From Rotaria socialis (taxonomy: Eukaryota; Rotifera; Eurotatoria; Philodinida; Philodinidae): 64,000 nt of DNA. Under the pieces are notes generated by a model, which searched no databases, had not been told where the DNA came from, and was given only the letters and a program-made list of their open reading frames with translations. This document shows, piece by piece, positions 35,822 to 45,926 of this stretch; position 1 is the stretch's first letter, and each line of letters starts with the position of its first letter. The DNA lies in the NCBI GenBank assembly GCA_905331475.1, contig CAJNYU010000694.1:124001-188000 (forward strand), in the 5' to 3' direction. Both the position numbers and the translations under genes were made by a program.

Positions 35822-37089
35822 TGAAAATACTGTGTCGACTCAGCAGCAACAAATGCACGCAATTGTGAATCTAGAATATCATGAATCATGATGAAAGCAC
35901 ACATTTCTGTAGGTATTTTCGAAATCATTGAAAAATAATCGATCCCTGCAAATAAATAGGCTTCGAATCGAAACGCAATCGGCTCTGAATTTGAAAAGTC
36001 TGTTAAAGTATCCTACGATGTCTCCCCTTATAACTATTATTCTATAGACTGATGGATAGGGTCTAGAAATGAAAATTCATCTTTGTCTGCCTGTAATATG
36101 TAGTACAAGCGACCATAACGATGGTACAAAGTGCTACAGGCATAGCAAAAATGAATACTTGTGGGGTACAGATGATCGTTGCCGTGATCTACATAACCAT
36201 TTCTAAGGTCAGCGATCATAGAAATGTTATGAATGACAAAAATCGTAAAAATGATCATAAATTCTGTCAAAATGGCGATAGATATGATAGAACTGACCGT
36301 AATTGTGAGATAGTTGACCAAACATATTATCTAAGTAACTAAAAATGTACTCTGAATGATCGTACATATGGCGCAATCGAGAATTGATATCATACCACAG
36401 ATGAACGCAGGATAGAATTTTTCTGATATCCTAGTGCCTTATTCAGCAGGACATGATAAACTTTAAGCTTGCATGCTGTCCTGTCGCACGTTACTACAGA
36501 TTTGGTAGTGGGATAAAACGAGACAGAAAAAGTCTAAAATTTAGTTCTGTGCTCTTGTTCATCACGAAAGAGGTGGCGAACAGGACACATAGGACAGACA
36601 ACGTCGTCCGGTTCTCATCTCTTGTATAAGAGCAAAAAGATGTGCTTAAAACGGTCACAATGTTGAATAATGTGGCCATATATATAGCTCGAGTAACTAT
36701 AAATACGACTTCAAAAGACTAATAATAAGATCTTGTTGGCTATATGTCTCATGATGTAGACCATATCTGTGACCATGTGTTCTACATTTGTGGTTCGTTA
36801 GAACACAGTTATGATGCAGTTATTGTGTTGCAGAGAGATTGGGTTTTTTTATTTTTAAATAAAAAAAGCCCAATTCAAAAACCTCTACGGGCAGAGAGTA
36901 TATGCGATGGTCTGGTGCCTGAAGAAATTAAATCAAAAGTTAACTAAAAATCAAGAACATATTCAGCTACTGAAGAAATATAAACAGAATAAAGCCATTC
37001 CACATGGAATACATATAAATAACAGCACAAACATTAGCCAAAATGCGCATCCATTAGATAATACTATGTTCCAAATACGAAACAACACC
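35822..37089. other. intergenic region
   Basis: No supported gene. Overlapping open frames near 36037-36342 on both strands and a frame at 36744-36947 have no splice sites or domains. Part of 36880-37089 may be diverged 5' sequence of the retroelement that follows. Confidence 0.4.
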
Positions 37090-39115
37090 CACGCCCTCAA
37101 ATTTTATCGCAAAAGTACGGTTTACCCATGGGTAATGCTATATTACGGATTTTAGCAGACCTACTCATACATAAATATATGTAGAAGGATATGAAAGGGA
37201 TAAGTGCAGCAAGAAAAATATGGAGATACGTCGATGATATTCTAATTATTACTACGATAAATTAAATTTACTCATAAATATCAAAAAGATGTAACAATCA
37301 ATATTTTTGATACAGCTCTCCCAAAGAGTTAAAATGGCAACATTAATAAAACACTGTTCAGAAAAGAAACCGCATCCGATAGGCTTTTAAACTACAGCTC
37401 AAACCAAAATTCATGAGCTAAAATCAATATGATTTAAAATATGACATCAAAGACCATACAGGCCACCAAAACAAAGCTGAAAAAAAGCAGATCTAAGTAA
37501 ATTAAAAACTATACATACAAACTCTTATTATCCACCACATATAATCAATAAACGTATGAATAATACATTAAGAAAAGCAGAATCAACCAAAGAACAAACT
37601 AAAAATATGGAATCAGAATATAAATTTTGTGTTACGTTACCATATGTGTAATGGATTGAAGTATTGAACAGAAAATTAGCTATGATAAACAATAACACTA
37701 TTTTTCTCATACCCGAGCAAATTACTCGTGAAATGTACCAGCCAAATCAAACATAATTCAAAATCTAACATATAATAAATGCCGTGTACTTATGGAGCCA
37801 TTTACAATGGAGAAATGAAAGTGGAAATATTAAAACAAATAAAACAACACAAAATTAATTCAGCTTTATGAACAAAGATCAAAATCTGAAGCAGTAGAAC
37901 AATATCGAAAAAACTAGAACAAATGCAAATTTGAGCAAAACACGGCTTTCGTCGCCGATAGAGTCCTGCAAGGGTATGAATTTCGGTACCCTACCCTACC
38001 CTAAGTTTTTTTCTATACCCTAGCTCTACCCTACCCTATTAAGTTTAAAGATTCCAATAATCGTATACTGTGCATGATTTAATCATTTATTTATGAAATG
38101 ATGAAGTTCAATTTTACAAAGGTCAAGAATGGTATAGAAAAAATATCACAGCTAATACAATAATCAGAGAAATAGTATTAAATGGACCACGGATATTACC
38201 AACAATAAAAAAAATAAGAGAAATAGTGCTAAACCCCCTAAGCATTAGCAGACCTTCGGTCTTCTATTATGTCAAAATGTGTAAAATTTTCAGAAGTGTC
38301 TTCTATTGTGCCCCATTTATTATCGGAATTTTTAATTAGAAAGATTCTTCGAAAAACAAAAAGATTCTGGGAATTAGAAGAGGGACTTTTATGTTTTAAA
38401 AAATCCAGATACAACACTAACCTGATTCTCTAAAAATTCTCAACTGAAAACCTTGAAAACTAGTCACATTTTGATGTAAATATACTAATTAAAGTTCCAA
38501 TTTTTCGCGAAATCAATTAATTTAGGAAATTCATTGATTATGTCTCACGCAACGTTCCGTCAAGGGAGTACTCTATTATGGGGAGATCTTCTAATATAAG
38601 GGGGCATTTTATTGCAGATAGGGATTTACATCGACCACGAATATTAAAAACAGTATCGACAAAGAAAAAAGACATGAACAGCTGTTGTCATTTATTGTTC
38701 AATAATTACTTCGAATCATTTAATAGGCATTTTTTTCATCATTCCCTTACGAATTGAAGATATTGTTCGATAGTAGAGGCTGACAGACATTGAACGTTTA
38801 AATAGACCAGATTCACATAATGAAAATTTTATCCTGCAATACCCTACATTTTTCAACACTATACCCTAGCCCTACCCGATCATAGGGTAGGGTATAGGGT
38901 AGGGTATGATCGAGTAGGGCTGCAAGTCTCTAGTCGTCGATAATGAAGTTAACCGAATGAAAATAAGAATTAAAGAGTCAATATATTCAATCATTAATAA
39001 CTCTATTAACTACCACGATGCATTTGATGGAATGTGACTCCATCTATTGCACAAGGAGTCGTCAATGATCAAAAGAAGAATCAATAGGAAATACGAAACA
39101 CCAAAACATAATAGA
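37090..39115 (+). mobile_element. Penelope-like retroelement remnant (reverse transcriptase and GIY-YIG region)
   Basis: Degraded open pieces show KYGLPMGNAISRILADLL followed by WRYVDDILIIT, the reverse-transcriptase blocks with the YVDD active site (about 37115-37255). Next come LFRKETASDR-like traces near 37350, then the CVTLPYV block (about 37630-37655) that precedes the C-terminal nuclease in Penelope-like elements. CTYGAIYNGEM near 37780-37815 recalls a GIY-YIG endonuclease start. After the hAT insertion (37959-38932) the frame continues as DNEVNRMKIRIKESIYSI. Numerous stops and shifts make it non-functional. In bdelloids, Penelope-like elements of the Athena type are known near telomeres; I infer, but cannot prove, that this is one. 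The 5' end is not defined. Confidence 0.75.
37959..38932. mobile_element. non-autonomous hAT-type DNA transposon (974 bp)
   Basis: The ends are inverted: tagagtcctgcaaggg at the left and, in complement, tagagacttgcagccc at the right. The flanking 8-bp duplications are gtcgccga (37951-37958) and gtcgtcga (38933-38940), one mismatch apart. An 8-bp duplication and TAGAG-type ends are characteristic of hAT elements. Behind both ends lie subterminal arrays of taccctaccc words (37980-38038 and 38845-38920), in inverted orientation overall. There is no transposase. The element splits the coding sequence of a Penelope-like remnant, and the retroelement frame resumes on the far side. Confidence 0.85.
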
Positions 39116-40673
39116 ACACATAGGGATTAAGACGACGATAGTGGAACGGAAGAAGAAGAAGATATATAGTCGACCAATTCTACCAGTACATCGTCTTGTC
39201 GTCTCACTATCATAATTTAAAAGAGAAAAAAAAGCATGTGCATGCATGCTTAACCACAGATATGTTTATAAACTTAACTAAAATAAAAATAGTCTAAGGA
39301 AGGCAACTATGTTGCCGAAATATTACAGAGAGAGACGGAAAATGCCGAATTCCCCTTACTGGGCCATTACCTCAGCCCAGGATTAAGCAAATCTATTCTT
39401 GATGAGCCTTATTTGTTCTTTTGAAATATATTGTTTTAGATAGCAACGAAAAAGAAGCATAGTTTGAAACAAGAGTAAAGTACGGCGGATAATAATTTTA
39501 GTGTTTGCGAAGTCAAAAAAGTATGAGTTACAAGTGATATACGCACGTTTTTTTGAAAAGAATGGGAGAGATAATGGGACTCATGACTCACATCACAAAA
39601 GTAATCTTCTGATAAGGCATGCAATGCACGATTCACTGTAGAAAAATACCAAACACAGTAATAATGGCATTAACAGCATGCCGACAATAAAAAGCACCAG
39701 TCTCATACTGAGCACTGCATTATACACTATTCGAAAATGAGAATTTGTAATATAGAATGCAATTTGGAAAACGCAAATAGTTATATTTATATTGCTTTTT
39801 TAATGATCTAAGAGTCCATTAGCATAATTATCTGCAGTTATTATAAAATTAATTTAATCCGATTTTAAAGAAAAAAACTGAATATAAAAACCTATCTTTC
39901 AACGGAATAGCGCGGCATCTCATTTTGAAGAAGAACGCAAATGGTTAGATGAAAACTTTGATGGAAGATGAACTGGTAGTGATGGCCTGGTATCATGGAC
40001 TTCTCAATCAGGATTGCTAAACCGTCTTGATTTAGTCAGGAGAAAACTGATTTTTAGATTTTTCTGTTAGTTAATAAATCTCCTCGTATCAAACGCTGGT
40101 TTTCAAGGTTCTCTCTTAGTTCTTGATTTCTGTCGTATTTTGAATTGTAGAATTGGCTTTAATGAGAGTAAGATATTCGTCATTGGTGGCACGTAGTTAA
40201 GAAGAGCAGCAGCTAGTCGTGACTAGCGTCCCAAAGGGGTGCCGACGAACGCCTAACTACTGCCAAAGCAGATTTATATGATTCTTGCTGTATAAAATGC
40301 CTCTATAGCTTCTAACCAAATAATTGAAAGTGCTCGACTACAACTGAATCAATGACAGTTTATGGAGACAAAGATTTACACAGACACCGATAAATCAAAA
40401 AAACAATGCTTATATATTAAGAAGATGTTTTGTTTGACATCGAAATCTAGTACTCTTTAATAACGATTAGATATGCTTTGAGGTGATCGAAGCTTGGGTC
40501 AAGTTTAAGATAAAAAGTAACCATTTAAGAGTTTGGGTTCAACTTTAACAGTGATTATACGCGAGTGGTATCACGTCAGAGCGCCGACAACCAACTGCGA
40601 CCTCTCCTATTTGAAATTCTCATTTTCTTTGTTTCTGGTGTGGCCTGTATAGAGCTAGGTTTTCTGATTGAAT
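39116..40673. other. intergenic region with a small palindrome
   Basis: No gene recognised. The first part may be the 3' untranslated end of the Penelope-like element. At 40212-40227 gctagtc and gactagc form a perfect inverted repeat around gt. The downstream stretch (40228-40270) is GC-richer but does not fold into a tRNA that I can support. Confidence 0.35.
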
Positions 40674-41657
40674 TAGTAGCGTAACCAAGGTGAGGCCAAG
40701 TGAGGCGCCGCCTCACCACCGGCACCGGGCTAAAAGGCATTAAATGGACTGCGAAAACAGCAGAGCATACGATTGTTTTATTTGTATAGTTATTATAGCT
40801 AAAACACTTGATTATGGTACAGCACAATAACTAAGTCTATCAATAATTGAAGAACTTGATCGATCAAGAGATGAAAAATCATTTGAACAATTGTTAGAAA
40901 CAATCACCAATTTTTGCCGGCAAAACAACATAATCATCAATGATAAGCCAAAACAACATCGGAAACGAACTATTTCTGTCACATTTAAAGATTCAATTAT
41001 TATTAGTACAATTGGTCAACGTGATGACAACCAAAACGAAGAGTTTTATAGGACAAGCATTTATTACCAATTAATTGATAACATATTAATCGAGTTAAAA
41101 GATCGTTTTTCCTTAAAAAATGTACAATTTTTATGTGGTATATCAACATCAAGTCCAGATAGTGATAGTTTTTTTGCATTTTGAATCAATTAAACCATTT
41201 ACTAGACACTTAAATTTGAATCTTGATTTTTTATTTAATAAATTGACTGTTGCGAAGCCTATGTTGAAATACAAATCCTTAGGTAATATTATCGATTTAT
41301 ATCAAGAATGGCTTCCACTCCAAGAAGCTTTTCCAGTTCTTGTTGCATTAATACAAAGTACCAGAGCGATTCCAATGTCTTCGACAACTTGCGAAAGAAC
41401 TTTTTCCAAAATGAGAATGATTAAAACAACAGTGAGAAATACAATAACGGATGAGCGTCTAAAGGATTTATGTGTATTAGCAGCCGAACGTGATATAGAT
41501 GTAAATTTTGAACAGCTTATTGATGATTTTGCAAATGCTCATAAAAATAGTCTGATTATGTTGAAGTAGACAAATATAAATTGGTTGGAGCTTCAAAGAC
41601 AATAAATACAGTCTGAGGCGCCGCCTCACCACACGTGAATTTCTGGTTACGCCGCTA
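40674..41657 (+). mobile_element. hAT-type DNA transposon, internally deleted (984 bp)
   Basis: The inverted ends read tagtagcgtaaccaagg at the left and, in complement, tagcggcgtaaccagaaa at the right. Just inside each is the same GC-rich palindromic block gaggcgccgcctcacc (about 40709-40724 and 41616-41631). The target duplications are gattgaat (40666-40673) and gatcgaat (41658-41665), 8 bp with one mismatch. The coding remnant between them belongs to a hAT/ZMYM1-like transposase. Both ends and the C-terminal coding part are kept, while the BED/zinc-finger N-terminus and most of the catalytic core are missing. It is likely mobilised, if at all, only by another copy. Confidence 0.88.
40827..41569 (+). 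pseudogene. C-terminal fragment of a hAT transposase (ZMYM1-like)
   Basis: The upstream frame (to 41184) contains KRTISVTFKDSIIIS and YRTSIYYQLIDNIL. A frameshift near 41160-41185 leads into the frame ending at 41569. That frame carries the hAT dimerisation block IPMSSTTCERTFSKMRMIKT and then DERLKDLCVLAAERDI, the most conserved C-terminal motif of this superfamily. Only about 240 residues remain of a protein normally over 600 residues long. There is no start codon supported at the left, and the DDE catalytic residues of the first part are absent. Confidence 0.8.
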
Positions 41658-43441
41658 GATCGAATAATGTACTAAGATTCTTTTGATGAGAAATTCAGTT
41701 TGGTCTCAGATTGGTTAGTTGGATAAGAGAATGAAACACATAAGGAATAGTTCACAACAAGGTTTCTACTTTAGAACTTTTCGTGCTGTAATTCTCACCA
41801 ATTTTGAAAGTAAACGGAATCTACACTGCGATGAATTTTAGATGACAATGCATGATGATATTGCCCAAATATGATTTAGCATAGCAGCGGTTAGCTGCCA
41901 CTATGGTTGGCGTATCTTTGGAGAGCCGACAAGCGACTATAGCTGCTGCTCGACGAAATTCATTACAAGAACATTTCAGACACTCCAAATCCATAGATAA
42001 AATCACTACCATTTAGATTTTACTTGTTTTAATGCAAACAAGATCTAGCAAAAAGCTATCACGTATGTTTCCGAGTGAGGATGAGAACAGCTGTGTTGGA
42101 TGTGGATGCCCTCATGATCGGAATAGAACATTGGATGAAAAACGTGAATTAAACAATTTATAGAGTTCATTTAAAGTAGATGTGAATATAGTTGAATGCG
42201 TTTTTCTGTCTTCATATATTCTTATTTTCATTCATTCAGTTGTCTAAATTTCTTGGGGTACTTTGAAATTAACTTTTTAACTCCACGAAGACTTTGTACT
42301 TGAATGAAGTTTCTCTTAAATAACATATAACGAGGATAGTTTGAAGCAACAAGATTTATTTTAATCTGAAAGCTCGACTCATCAGTGGTTTTTGTAGGAA
42401 GCAGTAGCATATGATATTCTCGGTTATCTATTGTTGAGCCCATGGATTATTATGATAGTTTTAGAGAAGTATAGTGCGTTTTCACTCTATTATTTTGCAT
42501 ACGTTTTATCTCTTGATTCGCTCTGCAAATCGAAGATACTGTCTTTTCGGAGCTTGCGGACATCTCTGCAGCTTGTACATAACAACAGTCAAACACTCAG
42601 GGGAATAGTAACGTGGAGTGATGGTAAAGAAAAAAAGCAAAGTTACGTTTTTCAATGAAAATTCTTTAACTCTGCATATAAAGATTGCTATTGATTGCTA
42701 TTTAACTGGCAACAGCTGAAATCATGTTGAGAATTAAAAGCATAACAAGCAATAAGATATTTCGCTGGAGTTACTTTCAAATCCAAATCAATAATACTTA
42801 TGCCAAGATGATACAAAATCTAATAATCTCTAGGATCATTGTTTCGTCAATTTAGATATATTTTAGAACAAGTGATACTGCAATTTATTTCCTTATCAAA
42901 AAAAGGTTGATTTATTCTTCATGTAATTCTTAGGAGAACAATCAACTTTGCAACATTATGAAATTTAAACTAATTGAAATTCTGATGCATGTTTTTGAAA
43001 TCTTGCTGAATTTGGCTTTTCGACTATGAAGGAATCAAAAAGATTTATGACGCATTCGACAGTGTCAACACATTCGCAATATCTCCTTTTATTATTTTTC
43101 ATAATAAACAGGATACTTCACATAAGATTCATCAAGTCAATAATAAACAGTTTAGGTGGACCATGTATGCTGTATACCCTTTTAATGCTTCTGTTGTGGG
43201 TGTGGGTGTGTGTAGGTCCCCGTGTCCACCTTTCCTCGCATCCACGCCCACACCCTCAAGAAATTGAAAAAAGTCTCTTATGGAAGCAATAAAATCCAAG
43301 AATTTCTCCCAATTAGATACCACCGAACAATAATCTAACATCAGAGTATCCTTAAATTCTCTTCATAATAAACATCCATATAGAAATCTAATCGAGTTTT
43401 TATTGTAATGAAAAACAGAGCAGTAGAAAAATATCTTGTAA
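41658..43441. other. intergenic region with uncertain coding traces
   Basis: Minus frames at 41821-42012 (CLKCSCNEFRRAAAIVACRL) and 42228-42443 (LVASNYPRYMLFKRNF) look slightly protein-like. The second faintly recalls AbfB-type beta-trefoil repeats. Neither has splice sites, length or neighbours to support a gene. At 43195-43206 there are two copies of tgtggg, followed by gtgtgtagg. Confidence 0.35.
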
Positions 43442-44380
43442 CTAGAGTGGAACAAATGCAAATGAATCTAAATATTCTTGTGCTGGCTTATTTGCAATTA
43501 TTGTTGAACTATTGCTTAAATCAAATGTGATAATGTTTTGTTTGTCTAGACTCTTGACAATCATTGTAAAATAATATCCTTCATGACAAGTACCAGCAGA
43601 TGGTTCATAATCTTTCAAATCTTTGGATAAAATATCCATCGTACCATTATATGGATTTAAACGTACTAAACGACAGCCACGTTCGTTCTGGAAAATCTCC
43701 ATACCATAAAAAGCATTCATTTTATTATCATAACATAAATAAGCTGGTAAATTTGAATCAGTTATTTCACTGATTATTTTTCGCTTTGTGATATCAATAC
43801 CAACAAGGTAATCGGGACCATAGGGCACTGTTACAAAATATTGATGATCAGTTGAATTAAAAAGATTGCCATGGAATCAGGTTGTACACCACTGGCTTTG
43901 ATTATATTTATCCATCGTTTTGCTACAAAATTACTTGGATCTATCTGAACGATACTTGTCGGATTTTCAAATGCGTCATTTATTTGTATTGAGTATAATT
44001 TTCCTGTACTACTATCAACACGTAAACCAAATAGTTCGCATACGGTTCTGTCGTAATTGTTCGATATTTTTTGTGCCATTGAATGGATTAACTTTGGCCA
44101 CTGACATTGCTGCTTCTTTTTCTAACGTTGTTTCACTACCAAGAACATAGAAAATTTTGTGAATAAAATCATAAGTAACATCGTATGCTCTGTAATTCGT
44201 TAAAGGTGTGAGGACTGTAAATTTTCCGCTTAATGGATCAATTTTGAATAATGAGTTCGATGATGATGCAGGATCATACGATGCTCCTATTAAATAGCCC
44301 TTTGGAATTGTTTGTATGAGATTGATAACATTGAAGATGACGTAAAAGTATAGTAGTAAACATGGTAAAGAAGTAGTCAT
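43442..44380 (-). pseudogene. secreted propeller-like repeat protein with two frameshifts
   Basis: From the ATG at 44380 a signal peptide (MTTSLPCLLLYFYVIFNVINL) leads into repeats such as LFKIDPLSGKFTVLTPL, AKVNPFNGT, IVQIDPSNF, LVGIDITKR and LVRLNPYNGTMDIL. These are blade-like units of about 45-50 residues, as in six-bladed beta-propellers. The frame is lost at a run of six A near 44066-44071 and again at a run of five T near 43858-43862. Correct reading needs one base fewer at each run. Both shifts lie in homopolymers, so sequencing or assembly error is a real alternative to pseudogenisation. No catalytic motif is seen; extracellular location is inferred from the leader. Confidence 0.6.
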
Positions 44381-45035
44381 TGATCTGAAACTCAACATTA
44401 CTAAGCAGATTGATTGCAAGAAGAAAAATTCTATGTTTTACATAGAACAGTGAACTTGAGAACAAATTGATTCATTTATAAAAACAAAATCGCAACGAAA
44501 AACGTTTGGTGCATTTATGAACCCAGGTCGATGATTGCGGACTTCGTATACAGTCGTTTACGACCTGAGGGTATGAGTTAAGAGAATAGTGATGCTCATA
44601 TTCATACTGAAATATCTGCATTTTATTTCAGTAGGTTAACAGTGCATTGTTGTCGACTGAATATCGGGTAGACTAAATACCTGTCGACGAACAACATAGT
44701 TAGATAAAAATATAACGTGTATTATAGAATAATCGCACAATTAAATGGAGAAATAAGTGATGGAGACTTGCATTCTCTGAGCCACACTTTAACTATCATT
44801 TCGAATCTATGCGTCCTTGCATAAGTGGAAATTTTAGGATTTGATCACTTCTGTTTGAATACACGTGTATTTATCTACATGTTGTGCTCTTTTTATTTAA
44901 AATTATTAAAAATTTTCAATTGAATATATCTATGTTAGGCGCATGCAGCCATACATTCGAAATGAACATAATTTTTAACTGGCGTCCTAGGATTTTTGTG
45001 GAAAATGTTTTGTTTCACCGCGAATCAGCATTACG
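44381..45035. other. intergenic region between two minus-strand genes
   Basis: No gene or clear repeat. Includes the presumed promoter of the propeller-like gene and the 3' flank of the hydrolase gene. Confidence 0.45.
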
Positions 45036-45926
45036 TTAATTTGGCAAAATACTAGCTTTACGCAAAAAGTCCATAGTCACTCGTGCCACTTCTTCTGTGA
45101 ATTCCACATGAGGATAGTGTCCTGCTCCGTCCACCATTGATTTTACCACTAATTGACTGCAACTCATTTGTGATGCAACAAAATCTGTTTCTTGTACCGG
45201 ACTTTCGAAATCGGGATCTCTACTTCCCATTATTAAAAGTACAGGAGTTTTAACAGCATTGATTTTAGCCCAAGCATGTTCTTTCGTTGCTCTAATCATT
45301 TGGCCAATAATACCTGCGTGTGCACAGTTAGATAACATTTTGTGTTTAATAGCGGCAGTATAAGTTGGTAGATCCGATGGTGGTTGAGCAAAAAAGCCCT
45401 TGTAGGCAGCTATCCATACTGGTTGACCCCATAACCGATTGAATAGAAGATAGGTGAGTGGTCGAAAATATTTGTCCTTTGGCATATCCCGAAAAAATCC
45501 ACCAAGAGATATAATTGCAGCTATGCGATGTGGATGCTCTGCAGCAAGCGTGACGCCACATGCAGCTGCCAGCGAATTGGCGAATAAGACTACAGGCTGT
45601 GTAATATGCAGCGAATCAAGAACAGTGATAACGTCAAGTGCAATTGATTCAATCGTGTAATTATTAAAAGTTGTGCTACTATCACCAAAACCACGAAGAT
45701 CTTGAGCGATGACTCGAAATCCTGCGTGTTGAAGAATTGGTGCTAGGAATCGATAGCTATGACGAAAATCTCCGATGCCGGGCAGACAATAAGCAATTGG
45801 AGTTGATAGTGAAGCAGTGGGATTAGAATCTTCGAAAGCAATAGTTGAATTATCAACTGGTAACTCAACAAATGCTCCATCGGCAAATAATCGTGGTAGA
45901 GTTATGTAAATTTTGCTGTTCGTCAT
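45036..45926 (-). CDS. alpha/beta hydrolase, intronless
   Basis: From the ATG at 45926 the protein has 296 residues; an in-frame ATG at 45986 would add a 20-residue extension that does not fit the fold. An oxyanion-region block LPGIGDFRHSYR (about 48-59) comes first, followed by AQDLRGFGDS (74-83). The nucleophile elbow FANSLAAA follows, with Ser118. The acid lies in MGSRDPDFE (about 237-239) and the His in GAGHYPHVE (270). The elbow departs from GxSxG: Asn precedes the Ser and the first glycine is Ala. This fits esterase/epoxide-hydrolase-like or non-enzymatic members. A cap of about 60 residues sits between strands 6 and 7. No signal peptide is seen, so it is probably cytosolic. The lack of introns and bacterial-like appearance make horizontal acquisition possible but untested. 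Confidence 0.85.
   Translation of the reverse strand: MTNSKIYITLPRLFADGAFVELPVDNSTIAFEDSNPTASLSTPIAYCLPGIGDFRHSYRFLAPILQHAGFRVIAQDLRGFGDSSTTFNNYTIESIALDVITVLDSLHITQPVVLFANSLAAACGVTLAAEHPHRIAAIISLGGFFRDMPKDKYFRPLTYLLFNRLWGQPVWIAAYKGFFAQPPSDLPTYTAAIKHKMLSNCAHAGIIGQMIRATKEHAWAKINAVKTPVLLIMGSRDPDFESPVQETDFVASQMSCSQLVVKSMVDGAGHYPHVEFTEEVARVTMDFLRKASILPN

Noticed and set aside
36037..36342. Overlapping frames with hydrophobic stretches (possible membrane protein)
   Set aside because: No start context, splice sites or family motif; both strands are open, which suggests chance.
40228..40275. Possible tRNA-like patch
   Set aside because: I could not form acceptor, anticodon and T arms with the invariant bases.
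43026..43341. Frames on both strands across the GT-rich tract (WVWVCVG and GVGVDARKGG)
   Set aside because: Both depend on the short GT/CA-rich repeat and lack supporting context.
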